NCBI RefSeq assembly: GCF_000234805.1
Contig: NC_016645.1
Coordinates: forward strand, 968,391 to 1,032,390
Source of the DNA: Pyrobaculum ferrireducens
GTDB lineage: Archaea; Thermoproteota; Thermoprotei; Thermoproteales; Thermoproteaceae
Direction of reading: 5' to 3'
Length of the DNA stretch: 64,000 nucleotides
Shown: in pieces, positions 50,329-58,561 of the stretch
How the letters are laid out: every line of letters starts with the position of its first letter
How positions within the stretch are numbered: position 1 is the first letter of the stretch
Translations under genes and position numbers: made by a program
The notes under the pieces: generated by a model
Told to the model about the DNA's origin: nothing
What the model saw: the letters and a program-made list of their open reading frames with translations, nothing else
Databases searched by the model: none

Positions 50329-51027
50329 GTAGTACACACCTACTGCAAACACATAGCCCACGAACAGCCTCTTTACAGAGCTAGACCCCAGTCGAGGCAT
50401 CACGTATCTACTCGCGATAAAAGAGCCGACAAAGCTACCCAAGGCGATAAACACAGCCAGCCCCAGCTCCAGCACGCCAAGCCACGCATATGTGAGAGTC
50501 GACGCCAGTGCGGTGGGTAAAATAACGCCCATGCTCATCGCCGCCGCGATCTTAGCCTCCATACCGGACACCAGGATGAGCGCAGGTACGAAAATAGTCC
50601 CCCCGCCCACGCCGAAAAGCGAGGAGACAAACCCCCCTATAAACACAAGCATGTAACCCAGCCACGGCGCCGGCCTACCAGGCCTCTTATTAAGCAACAA
50701 AACCACCCCGATAATAATTAGGTAGACTCCATAAATCAGCTTAATCCAACTCCCAGAAAACTTCACAGATATGAAGGCGCTGGCTACCGCAGCAACGACA
50801 GAAAACGCCATATACCTCAACAACAACGACGTGCTTAAACTCCGCCTGTAGTTATAGATAGAGGTGAGAGAGGTCACCGCTATAGAAAACAGACTAGCCG
50901 CCACCGCGGTCTGGAACTCCACACCTGACAGATTCAATATAGGCACAATCACAACTCCACCCCCCACGCCGATGAGAGGCCCGAGAAAACCCCCCAAGAA
51001 TCCAGCCAGGACGGCGACCCAATACAT
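50296..51027 (-). CDS. TauE/SafE-family membrane transporter
   Basis: 243 residues with about eight helices. The duplicated family motif is clear: GFLGGFLGPLIGVGGGVVIVP and, in the second half, GFVSSLFGVGGGTIFVP. Members export sulfite, sulfoacetate or other organosulfur anions; substrate unknown here. ATG 51027 lies 20-29 bases after CTTTAATATC (minus strand); an in-frame extension to 51096 would contain this TATA. Reduced sulfur is central to these organisms. Confidence 0.88.
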   Translation of the reverse strand: MYWVAVLAGFLGGFLGPLIGVGGGVVIVPILNLSGVEFQTAVAASLFSIAVTSLTSIYNYRRSLSTSLLLRYMAFSVVAAVASAFISVKFSGSWIKLIYGVYLIIIGVVLLLNKRPGRPAPWLGYMLVFIGGFVSSLFGVGGGTIFVPALILVSGMEAKIAAAMSMGVILPTALASTLTYAWLGVLELGLAVFIALGSFVGSFIASRYVMPRLGSSSVKRLFVGYVFAVGVYYLWSNLALALS

Positions 51028-51103
51028 TAAACCCCTGTACCTACAGATATTAAAGTGATGACACCCCAATAGCCAGACAATTGAAGAAACTCGCATGGGC
51101 TGA

Positions 51104-51114
51104 AAAAATATAAA
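51104..51114 (+). promoter_or_regulatory. Promoter of the Sec61-beta gene
   Basis: AAAAAATATAAA lies 20-30 bases ahead of ATG 51134 and stands out from the surrounding sequence. Confidence 0.5.
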
Positions 51115-51133
51115 CCAGAGCCATGTTATCTAC

Positions 51134-51310
51134 ATGGCGCGTCGGAGGAAGTACGAGGGCCTCAACCCATTCGTCGCCGCTGGCCTCATTAAATTCAGCG
51201 AGGAGGGTGAGCTGGAGAAAATCAAGCTAACCCCCAGAGCCGCCATAGCCATATCCATAGCCATAATAGCGGCCTTAATTGCGATAAACGCAGTACTCCC
51301 ACCACCATAA
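51134..51310 (+). CDS. sec61b: Preprotein translocase Sec61-beta subunit (archaeal SecG)
   Basis: 58 residues, easily missed because it is so short. MARRRKYEGLNPFVAAGLIK, an acidic linker (FSEEGELEKIKL), then a single C-terminal membrane helix (PRAAIAISIAIIAALIAINA) is the Sec61-beta layout. The small subunit joins SecY and SecE in the protein-export channel, which the exported appendage proteins of this window would use. Confidence 0.9.
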   Translation: MARRRKYEGLNPFVAAGLIKFSEEGELEKIKLTPRAAIAISIAIIAALIAINAVLPPP

Positions 51311-51855
51311 ACCAACACGTCCTCCCGCCGACAACATAACAATGCCTTCACACGCGCAAAAACCAACTTAAACAAGAAAGCTACAACAACGGCATTCTAC
51401 TCACAACACAACCCCCTCTTCAAAAACAGCCAGGAGAAGCAACTAAACCACATAACGTCACGTAGATTTAAATGGTGAATACCACCGACGGCGTGTAACA
51501 AGCGCACCCCAAACCGCGTCTATACCTTGATACACGGCATTGACGCCGCCTCAAAGCCCGTATTACGCCTCGCATCTTGTTAAAATCCTACGTACGCCGC
51601 CACCTTGGGATTATGGTTGCCTCTTAAAATCGCAACTCCATAAAACCACAGTCGTCAAAACCGGCTTTTCCAGACAGACGCTACAACGCCAACTACGAGC
51701 ACTCCACTTGAGAATTTCGCAGATCCCCCAAAAACTCTACTATTTTGAATCACAGGTGAAAACGTCGGCGGGCGACTGCACAATTTCCCAAGCTAGAGAG
51801 CCACCGTCTCTAACCACAACACCGACCCCACGGCTTAACCTGAAGAGTAGAAAGG
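51311..51855. other. 545-base region without a recognisable gene
   Basis: The plus strand is poor in G and rich in A and C. There is a TATA-like GATTTAAATGG at about 51466-51476 and another A/T patch (CTTAAAATCGC, 51624-51634). No convincing coding sequence, tandem repeat or CRISPR-like repeat was seen. A frame at 51540-51920 runs into the tRNA-Leu gene and has no gene-like composition. It could hold a non-coding RNA. Confidence 0.4.
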
Positions 51856-51940
51856 TGCGGGGGGTGGGATTTGAACCCACGCAGGCCTACGCCACAGGGA
51901 CCTCAACCCTGCCCCTTTGACCTGGCTCGGGCACCCCCGC
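51856..51940 (-). tRNA. tRNA-Leu (GAG), no intron
   Basis: Acceptor GCGGGGG pairs with CCCCCGC; anticodon stem CAGGG/CCCTG with loop TTGAGGT gives GAG; long variable arm (TGGCGTAGGCCTGC) typical of tRNA-Leu; T arm GTGGG/CCCAC around TTCAAAT; discriminator A. CCA is not fully encoded (ACCT follows). TATA-like AAACTTTAAATCC (minus strand, 51973-51961) lies 21-33 bases upstream. Confidence 0.95.
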
Positions 51941-52153
51941 CCAAGGCTCAGTGAATACGGGATTTAAAGTTTTTCTCGGAGACGATCCCTTGATCAACGC
52001 GGTGGCCCTCCTCTAGCTCTAGTGAGCCGTGTGCGCCGCCGCGTCGGTGCACTGGTCCGGTAGGGCGTTAATAGCTGGGCTTATTCTAACGGCGTCTTCT
52101 TATATAGTCCTATATATCGCCAATGTATTTTAACGACCTACATCTAGCTACAT

Positions 52154-53782
52154 ATGAATAAAACACTTGTAGCAGGCATAGTAGCGGTACTAATTCTGTT
52201 GGCCATCGTTGCTGTGTTAATGACGCAGGCACCGCCAGCCCAGACCCCGACAACCACTCCATCGACACAGACAACTCCCGGGCAGACTACTACCACAACA
52301 ACTACGCCTACTCAGACCGCGACTCAACAAGCCGCTGTGTTGACTATCGGCGTGACTGACAAAGTCACCGACCTGGACCCGTCTAACGCGTACGACTTCT
52401 TTACATGGGAGGTGCTCTACAACACAATGGCGGGCCTCGTGAGATATAAGCCTGGGACAACCGATTTGGAGCCGGACCTCGCCGAGAGCTGGACAGCGCA
52501 GGACGGCGGCAAGGTCTGGGTGTTTAAACTGAGGCCTAACCTCAAGTTCTGCGACGGCACGCCCCTCACGGCACAGGACGTGAAAAGGTCGATTGACCGG
52601 GTTATGAAGATAAACGGCGACCCAGCGTGGCTGGTGACCGACTTCGTAGAGAGGGTGGAGGCCCCCAACGCCACCACCGTCGTCTTCTACCTAAAGAAGC
52701 CCGTGTCTTACTTCCTCGCGCTGGTGGCGACCCCGCCCTACTTCCCGGTGCACCCCAGGTACAACCCCGACAAGGTGGACTCGGACCAGACGGCCGGCGG
52801 CGCCGGGCCCTACTGTATAAAGACCTTTGTGAGGGACCAGCAGATAGTGCTGGAGGCGAACCCCTACTACTACGGCCCCAAGCCCCAGTTCACCCAGGTA
52901 GTTGTTAGGTTCTATAAAGACGCCACAACCCTGAGGCTCGCCCTTGAGAGAGGCGAGGTGGACATCGCGTGGAGGACGCTCAACCCACCTGACGTGGAGG
53001 CACTGAGGGCGACTGGGAAGTACAAGGTGGTGGAGGTGCCGGGCTCCTTCATTAGGTACATAGTCCTCAACCTCAACATGCCTGAGCTTAAAGACGTCAA
53101 GGTGAGGCAGGCCCTCGCCGCCGCCGTATGCAGGAAAGACATTGCAAACGTGGTGTACCGCGGCACCGTGGCGCCCCTATTCACGCTGATACCCCAGGGC
53201 ATGTGGTCCTCCTACCCGGTTTTCCAAGAGAAGTACGGCGACTGCAACACCGACCTCGCCAAGCAGTTGCTCCAGCAGGCAGGGTACGGCGCGGGGAAGA
53301 AGCTGAACATTGAGCTGTGGTACACCCCGACCCACTACGGCGACACTGAGAAGGACCTCGCCGCGGTGCTGAAGGAGCAGTGGGAGGCCACCGGCGCGGT
53401 GTCTGTGACTATTAAATCCGCCGAGTGGGCCACGTACGTACAGCAGTTGAGAAGCGGCGCCATGATGGTATCCCTCCTGGGCTGGTACCCCGACTACATA
53501 GACCCAGACGACTACACCACGCCGTTTTTGAGAAGCGGCTCCAACAAGTGGCTGGGCAACGGCTACAGCAACCCGCAGATGGACCAGATACTAGACAAGG
53601 CGTCCACCGAGCTCAGCCAGCAGGCAAGAGAACAACTCTACAGACAGGCGCAGCAGATCCTCGCGGAGGACGTCCCCATCATCCCCCTGATACAGGGCAG
53701 GCTCTTCATAGTGACCAAGCCCAACATCCAGGTGGTAGTCGACCCCACGATGATTCTACGGTACTGGGCAATTAAAACCTAG
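52154..53782 (+). CDS. Peptide/oligosaccharide ABC transporter substrate-binding protein (SBP family 5)
   Basis: 542 residues. An N-terminal membrane anchor (LVAGIVAVLILLAIVAVLM), a Thr/Pro/Gln-rich linker (27-60, likely glycosylated) and the family 5 binding domain: VLYNTMAGLVRYKPGT, DLAESWTAQDGGKVWVFKLRP, LKFCDGTPLTAQDV and LGWYPDYIDPDDYTTPF. Such proteins feed peptides or sugars to Dpp/Opp-type permeases. The two permease genes that follow are convergent. TATA GTATTTTAACG at 52125-52135 supports the start. Confidence 0.9.
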   Translation: MNKTLVAGIVAVLILLAIVAVLMTQAPPAQTPTTTPSTQTTPGQTTTTTTTPTQTATQQAAVLTIGVTDKVTDLDPSNAYDFFTWEVLYNTMAGLVRYKPGTTDLEPDLAESWTAQDGGKVWVFKLRPNLKFCDGTPLTAQDVKRSIDRVMKINGDPAWLVTDFVERVEAPNATTVVFYLKKPVSYFLALVATPPYFPVHPRYNPDKVDSDQTAGGAGPYCIKTFVRDQQIVLEANPYYYGPKPQFTQVVVRFYKDATTLRLALERGEVDIAWRTLNPPDVEALRATGKYKVVEVPGSFIRYIVLNLNMPELKDVKVRQALAAAVCRKDIANVVYRGTVAPLFTLIPQGMWSSYPVFQEKYGDCNTDLAKQLLQQAGYGAGKKLNIELWYTPTHYGDTEKDLAAVLKEQWEATGAVSVTIKSAEWATYVQQLRSGAMMVSLLGWYPDYIDPDDYTTPFLRSGSNKWLGNGYSNPQMDQILDKASTELSQQAREQLYRQAQQILAEDVPIIPLIQGRLFIVTKPNIQVVVDPTMILRYWAIKT

Positions 53783-54567
53783 TCTTTTTTACCCAGCCTC
53801 TCCCCCAGGCCCTCCCCCAGCATTGAGAAGCCCAGGGCAGTCAGCACTATGAAGAAGCCGGGTGCCAGTAGCCACCAGTTGCCGTTTACTATGTACGACC
53901 TCGCGCTTGAGAGGTCGAGGCCCCAGTCCGGAGTGGGCGGGGTCACTGTGTAGCCGAGGAAGGCCAGGGCGGACTCGGTGAGGGCCGCGTCTGCGACGTT
54001 TATCGTGGCGACCACCACCAGCGACGGGACTAGGTTGGGGAGGATGTGGCGAAACACAACCCTCCACCTAGACATGCCCAGGGAGACAGCCGCCTCCACG
54101 AAGAGGCTCGACTTCACCACCATCGTCTCGTTACGCGCCATCCTGAAGTACGTCGGTATGTACACTACGCCGATTGCCAAAGCGGCGTTCACAGGGCTCG
54201 GCCCCAGGACGCTGGCGATTGCAATAGCCAGGATCAGGCTGGGGAAGGCGTACATGCTGTCCATAACCATACCCAATGCCCTATCCACCCCACCGCCCAC
54301 ATACCCAGAAAACATGCCCAGGGTGAACCCCACGGAGGCAGACAGCAGAGTGGCCAGTAGTGAAATGGCAATCATCACCTGGCCTCCGTATAGAACCCGG
54401 CTAAACACGTCTCTACCCAAGTTGTCGGTGCCGAATACGTGGCCTGGCCCCGGCGGGGAGAGGGGGTCACCCGACCTCTTCGTGGGGTCGTAAGGCGCGA
54501 TGAGGGGCGCCAGCGCCGAGAGGATCAGGACAAAAGCCACCACCGCCGCGCCGGCCCTCAGCATCAT
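53779..54567 (-). CDS. ABC transporter permease, DppC type
   Basis: 262 residues with about six helices. The DppC N-terminus includes LIAPYDPTKRSGDPLSPPGP with HVFGTDNLGRDVFSRVLYG after it, and the EAA loop is EAAVSLGMSRWRVVFRHILPN. It forms the channel with the adjacent DppB. Its start overlaps dppB's stop by four bases (ATGA-like). No ABC ATPase gene is next to it in the window. Confidence 0.92.
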   Translation of the reverse strand: MMLRAGAAVVAFVLILSALAPLIAPYDPTKRSGDPLSPPGPGHVFGTDNLGRDVFSRVLYGGQVMIAISLLATLLSASVGFTLGMFSGYVGGGVDRALGMVMDSMYAFPSLILAIAIASVLGPSPVNAALAIGVVYIPTYFRMARNETMVVKSSLFVEAAVSLGMSRWRVVFRHILPNLVPSLVVVATINVADAALTESALAFLGYTVTPPTPDWGLDLSSARSYIVNGNWWLLAPGFFIVLTALGFSMLGEGLGERLGKKD

Positions 54568-55577
54568 AGTCCCCTCCTCACCCTGGGGTCGAGCAGTGCG
54601 TTGACTACGTCTACCAAGACGTTGAGCAACACCACGATGACGACGAACACCACCACGGTGCCCTGGACAGTGGTGTAGTCTAGATACTGGATGCGCTCCA
54701 GGAGGAGAGTCCCCAGGCCCGGCCAGGAGAAGGTGGTCTCCGTCAACACGGCGCCTTGGAGGAGTAGAGCCAGCTGAAGCCCCATCATGGTGACTGTCGG
54801 CACGATGGCCACCCTATACGCCCTCCACAACACGGAAAGCTCCCCAAAACCCATCGCCCTATACGCAGAGACGAAGTCCTCCCCCAAGGTCTTAACCATG
54901 TTATTCCTAATAAGCCTCGTGAAAACCCCAGAGAGGACCAGCCCCAGGGTGAAAGACGGCAGAGCCAGGTACCGCAGGGCGTCGGCAAAGGAGTCCAGGC
55001 GACCAGCCAAGAGGGAGTCCACTAGGTAGAGGCCGGTCACCCTCGGCGGCTCGAGGCCGGGGGTGATCCTCCCAGCCACGGGGAACCACCCCAGCCATAC
55101 CGAAAACACCAGCTGTAGAGCCAACCCGACGAAGGGTATAAACAAGACGTAGGAAACCATGGCGTAGAGCCTAGCCCCGAGATCCACCCTCCCCCCAAAC
55201 CTAGCCGCCAAGAAGCCAAAGACGTGCCCCAGCAACACGCTGACGGCGAAGGCGGACACGGCCAGCTCCACCGTCGCCGGGAGCCTATCCATAATCTCCG
55301 CCGCCACCGCCCTACGGCCAAAGACAAGGCTCCTCCCCAGATTACCAGTAAAAACCTGAGCCAAGTAGTCAAAGTACTGGACATACAGCGGCTTATCCAG
55401 CCCCGCCTCCCTAATCAACTGTTCCACATAACCCGGAGGCGCCTTCATGCCGACCATAGCCACAATGGGGTTCCCAGGAATCACCCGCAAAACAAAAAAC
55501 ACCACCGTGAGCAGTATTAGGAGAGTCGGCACCGCCAGCGCCGACCTGTAAGCCACATACCTCAAAAGCCCAGCCAC
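54564..55577 (-). CDS. ABC transporter permease, DppB type
   Basis: 337 residues. Typical DppB start LLRYVAYRSALAVPTLLIL, then FFVLRVIPGNPIVAMVG, PLYVQYFDYLAQVFTGNLGRSL and the EAA loop YRAMGFGELSVLWRAYRVAI. A longer in-frame extension (to 55790) contains extra non-family sequence; GTG 55577, about 20-30 bases after GTTTATTTACTG (minus strand), gives the normal N-terminus. Confidence 0.9.
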   Translation of the reverse strand: MAGLLRYVAYRSALAVPTLLILLTVVFFVLRVIPGNPIVAMVGMKAPPGYVEQLIREAGLDKPLYVQYFDYLAQVFTGNLGRSLVFGRRAVAAEIMDRLPATVELAVSAFAVSVLLGHVFGFLAARFGGRVDLGARLYAMVSYVLFIPFVGLALQLVFSVWLGWFPVAGRITPGLEPPRVTGLYLVDSLLAGRLDSFADALRYLALPSFTLGLVLSGVFTRLIRNNMVKTLGEDFVSAYRAMGFGELSVLWRAYRVAIVPTVTMMGLQLALLLQGAVLTETTFSWPGLGTLLLERIQYLDYTTVQGTVVVFVVIVVLLNVLVDVVNALLDPRVRRGL

Positions 55578-55659
55578 AAGCCACACACCCAGACAGTAAA
55601 TAAACATCACTCCAACAACAAGCCTAGCCAACGCCCCAAAAGCGGCATTTCTTTGAGTC

Positions 55660-55947
55660 ATGTTGAGGGTAGCACTTCCGTTAATCGCGTTGGCAATGCT
55701 TGTAGCAACCCAGGGATCTCCCAGAGAGCTGTTCTGCGCAACCGCGGGCCAGCTCGGCCTCGCCGGGGAAAACCTCAACATAATGTTCACAGTGTTCGAG
55801 AGGGGCTCTTGTAGACCCGCCGCGACCTATATAGAGCCGGAAAACGTGATGTTTGTCCTAGTCCCCGCTGTGATTATAAACAACACGGACCTCGCCAAGG
55901 CCACCTATGTAGGGGATTGGCGAGCCCGCCCACTGTATACTTACTAG
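55660..55947 (+). CDS. Hypothetical small exported protein
   Basis: 95 residues. A plausible signal peptide (MLRVALPLIALAMLVATQG) then a short domain with two cysteines and a sequon (NNTD). It lies on the strand opposite to the in-frame extension of dppB, and only one of the two can be real over 55660-55790. The clear signal peptide and family-like dppB start at 55577 favour this reading. No family recognised; promoter weak. Confidence 0.42.
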   Translation: MLRVALPLIALAMLVATQGSPRELFCATAGQLGLAGENLNIMFTVFERGSCRPAATYIEPENVMFVLVPAVIINNTDLAKATYVGDWRARPLYTY

Positions 55948-55978
55948 CTTAGGCCATTCCTAAAGCCTGCATGGGTTG

Positions 55979-56953
55979 ATGTATAAAAAACCGGTGTTGC
56001 AGATCTCCGTGAATATTTACTACGACAGAGGCATCTACGTGGAGGGGCGCAAGTCGAGATTTGTGGTTGACCCCACGGGGCCTGTGAGGGGCCGTGTGGA
56101 TTTCGTCTTGGTTACGCATGGACACAGCGACCATGTGTCGAGGTATGTATACCGACACCTTGTGGTGGCTACGAGGGAGACCTTCGCGGCTATGTCTGTG
56201 AGGTTTGGGGGTCTGCCTCCCCGCCGCGTCGTTACCGCGCCGGGGGCCGTCCTGGAGCTCGGCAACGTGCAGATAGCCGTGCTGGAGGCGGGTCATATAC
56301 TGGGCAGCGTTATGTACATGGCCGAGGTGGACGGGCTTCAGATCTTGATAACCGGCGACTTCAACACGTCGGGGTCTATTATCACAGATGGGGCCGAGCC
56401 GTTTGAGAAGCTTGACGTGCTCGTCATGGAGGCCACCTACGGCGACCCGGCCTACGTCTTTCCCAACAGAGCTGAGGTGTACAACGAGCTTATGGACGTC
56501 GTAGAGAGGCTGGTCGGCGAGGGCGGCGTGGCCATCTCGGCGTACCCCCTCGGCAAGGCTCAGGAGGTCGCCGCGCTCTTCGGCAGACGCGCCGGCGCCC
56601 ACTCCTCCGTGGCTAGGTACAACAAGGCTCTCGGCATCCCCACGGGCAGTGTGACAGACGTGTTGATAGTGCCGAACCTCAGAATGGCGCCGCCCGGCTA
56701 CTTTAAGGTAGAGGTAAGCGGCTGGTACGTCGACGAAGCCACTAGGAAAAACGCCGAGGCCGCCGGGGTACACGGCATACCCCTCAGCGACCACAGCGAC
56801 TTCCCAAGCCTCGTCGAGTTCGCCACCGAGGCCTCGCCAAGGCTGGTCTACACCGTATACGGCTTCTCGGAGAGGCTCGCCGGCCGCTTGAGGAAGCTGG
56901 GCCTCAGGGCCTATACAATACCGACCTCTGCGGGTTTATCGAAATACCTATAG
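55979..56953 (+). CDS. MBL-fold/beta-CASP exonuclease-like protein (mRNA 3'-end-factor family)
   Basis: 324 residues. The metallo-beta-lactamase motif VTHGHSDHVSRY (HxHxDH), the third His in LEAGHILGSV, the Asp in TGDFNTS and the later LSDHSDFPSL are all metal ligands. MEATYGDP and GGVAISAYPLGKAQEV suit the short archaeal relatives of CPSF-73 that act on RNA. ATG 55979 follows a TTG at 55976 that could also be used. Confidence 0.85.
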   Translation: MYKKPVLQISVNIYYDRGIYVEGRKSRFVVDPTGPVRGRVDFVLVTHGHSDHVSRYVYRHLVVATRETFAAMSVRFGGLPPRRVVTAPGAVLELGNVQIAVLEAGHILGSVMYMAEVDGLQILITGDFNTSGSIITDGAEPFEKLDVLVMEATYGDPAYVFPNRAEVYNELMDVVERLVGEGGVAISAYPLGKAQEVAALFGRRAGAHSSVARYNKALGIPTGSVTDVLIVPNLRMAPPGYFKVEVSGWYVDEATRKNAEAAGVHGIPLSDHSDFPSLVEFATEASPRLVYTVYGFSERLAGRLRKLGLRAYTIPTSAGLSKYL

Positions 56954-56968
56954 ATATATTGCCGAATC

Positions 56969-56982
56969 TATATATATAAAGT
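56969..56982 (+). promoter_or_regulatory. Promoter of PEP carboxylase gene
   Basis: TATATATATAAAGT lies 19-32 bases ahead of the ATG at 57001 in the AT-rich gap after the nuclease gene. Confidence 0.5.
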
Positions 56983-57000
56983 AGCCCAATTAGTTTCGTA

Positions 57001-58383
57001 ATGTATATACCGCGGTTGATGTGTACACAGCATCCAGACTCTACAGTGAAAATCACCGCTTCTGAAGAGGTTGACGAGGCTGTGGTGTCCTACCTCGCCT
57101 ACGGATGCGGTGAGATTATGGTGGATTACGAGGGGAAAGCCACTCCTTATTCCCAGCCGAGAGATATCGTAGCAAAGGCCGTGGAGATGGGCATCCCACT
57201 TGGAGAGAGATTTTTCATAACGCCAAGGATACCCAACCCCCGTTTGGAGGATTTCGAGCGTAGCATGTTGGCATTGGAGGCTGTGGTGCTTGCTAATAGC
57301 TACTCGAGACGCGCCGCCGGTATAGAAGCTGTGAGGTGGGTAATTTTGCCCATGGCTGAGGACTACGACACGATGGTTATGGTCTACAAAGCTTTAGACA
57401 TGAAGATAAGAGACTTGGCTGAACTAGGCGCAGTAAAGGACAGAGCAACGATGCAATTGATACCACTAGTTGAAGACGCCTCGCGCCAAATTCACATAGT
57501 GGGCTTTATTAAAGCTCTGTTCCGCGCCGCTCTCCACAGCGGCCGCGTGCTTGAAGAGATGAGAGTATTTTTGGGGATATCAGACTCCGCTGTTAGACAC
57601 GGCCACGCCGCCTCCTCGCTCGCCTTGGTTAAGGCACTTAACCAGATTAACGACTTAAATAGAGAGGGGGAGTTTAAAATATACCCCATAATTGGGATGG
57701 GATCTCCGCCGTTTAGAGGAGGTCTCAACAGTCCACATCTAGCTCCAATAGAGGTGGTGCAGTACGCTGGCTACGAAACTGCCACAATTCAATCAGCGGT
57801 GAGATACGACATTTCCTACTCGGAGTATTTAAAAGTGAGAAACACCGTGGAAAATCCCCCGGCGTCGCGTCGCGTGGAGGTGGAAAACGAATGGGTAGAG
57901 AAGGCGTCGGCGCTGTACCGCGATTTTGTAAAACCATACCTTGAAAAAATCACAGAGCTAAGCAATGTCATACCGCTTACTAGAGACCGTGTCTCATGGA
58001 GGGTATATGGAAGAACAATAGATGGCGCGGATCTGCGCTTGCCCCGGGCGATAACCTACACAGCCACGTGGTACTTCTCAGGTCTGCCACCTACTTTCCT
58101 TGATGCTAGGTTTGTAGCCTGGGCTTATAAGCAGGGCTTATTAGACGAAATCATAAGGGCATTACCTGCCTTCATAACTGAGTGGAAATTTGACTCAATG
58201 TTTTACTGCAGAAAGAGAGTGGAGAAAATCTTAGGCGCGGATTTAGTTAGGGATGTGGAGCAGGCCTTCGACATATTAGGCATCAAGCCTGAAATTGACA
58301 ATGCCTACGCCTCTCTTCTACAGTCAGCAGACGCCCAACCGCATGTCATAGCGCTCGCCAGGATGAGAGGCTTTCTGGGATAG
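57001..58383 (+). CDS. ppcA: Phosphoenolpyruvate carboxylase, archaeal type (PpcA)
   Basis: 460 residues, about half the size of bacterial PEPC, as normal for archaeal PpcA. It makes oxaloacetate from PEP and bicarbonate. Family sequences include IPRLMCTQHPDSTVKIT at the start, PMAEDYDTM, ISDSAVRHGHAASSLALVKA, and YPIIGMGSPPFRGGL. It supplies carbon to the citric-acid pathway; with ppsA 33 kb away it links to pyruvate. Confidence 0.95.
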   Translation: MYIPRLMCTQHPDSTVKITASEEVDEAVVSYLAYGCGEIMVDYEGKATPYSQPRDIVAKAVEMGIPLGERFFITPRIPNPRLEDFERSMLALEAVVLANSYSRRAAGIEAVRWVILPMAEDYDTMVMVYKALDMKIRDLAELGAVKDRATMQLIPLVEDASRQIHIVGFIKALFRAALHSGRVLEEMRVFLGISDSAVRHGHAASSLALVKALNQINDLNREGEFKIYPIIGMGSPPFRGGLNSPHLAPIEVVQYAGYETATIQSAVRYDISYSEYLKVRNTVENPPASRRVEVENEWVEKASALYRDFVKPYLEKITELSNVIPLTRDRVSWRVYGRTIDGADLRLPRAITYTATWYFSGLPPTFLDARFVAWAYKQGLLDEIIRALPAFITEWKFDSMFYCRKRVEKILGADLVRDVEQAFDILGIKPEIDNAYASLLQSADAQPHVIALARMRGFLG

Positions 58384-58435
58384 ATCAGAAGCGAGGCCAA
58401 GAGTTAAGCAAATATATTCAGGTGGTATGGCGGTT

Positions 58436-58485
58436 GTGATGAGAATCATGCCCGTGAGCTGGGTGCTCGGTCCTAGGGTAGCTGA
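58436..58485 (+). ncRNA. Candidate C/D box guide RNA
   Basis: In the 178-base gap between ppcA and the binding-protein gene, a C box GTGATGA (58436-58442) is followed 39 bases later by a D box CTGA (58482-58485). The length fits the about 50-base guide RNAs of Thermoproteales, and an A/T run AAATATATTC (58410-58419) lies about 20 bases upstream. The inner boxes (GTGAGCT near 58454 as C') are poor, so this is only a candidate. Confidence 0.3.
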
Positions 58486-58530
58486 CGTCGTTTAACTGTT
58501 CACTTAAAACTTGCCGTGGGTATAAGAGAA

Positions 58531-58542
58531 AACTATTTATTT
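58531..58542 (+). promoter_or_regulatory. Promoter of the BMP-type ABC operon
   Basis: AACTATTTATTT lies 20-31 bases ahead of ATG 58562 and should drive the four overlapping transporter genes. It favours this ATG over an earlier in-frame start at 58541. Confidence 0.5.
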
Positions 58543-58561
58543 GCTATTAACTGGGGGCTTC

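Noticed and set aside
51540-51920. Plus-strand frame in the gap before the peptide-binding protein
   Set aside because: It runs through the opposite-strand tRNA-Leu gene, ends in it, and has no gene-like composition.
55949-56794. 281-residue minus-strand frame opposite the MBL-fold gene
   Set aside because: The plus strand carries all metal-binding motifs of the MBL family; the opposite frame is His-rich and lacks any recognised pattern.
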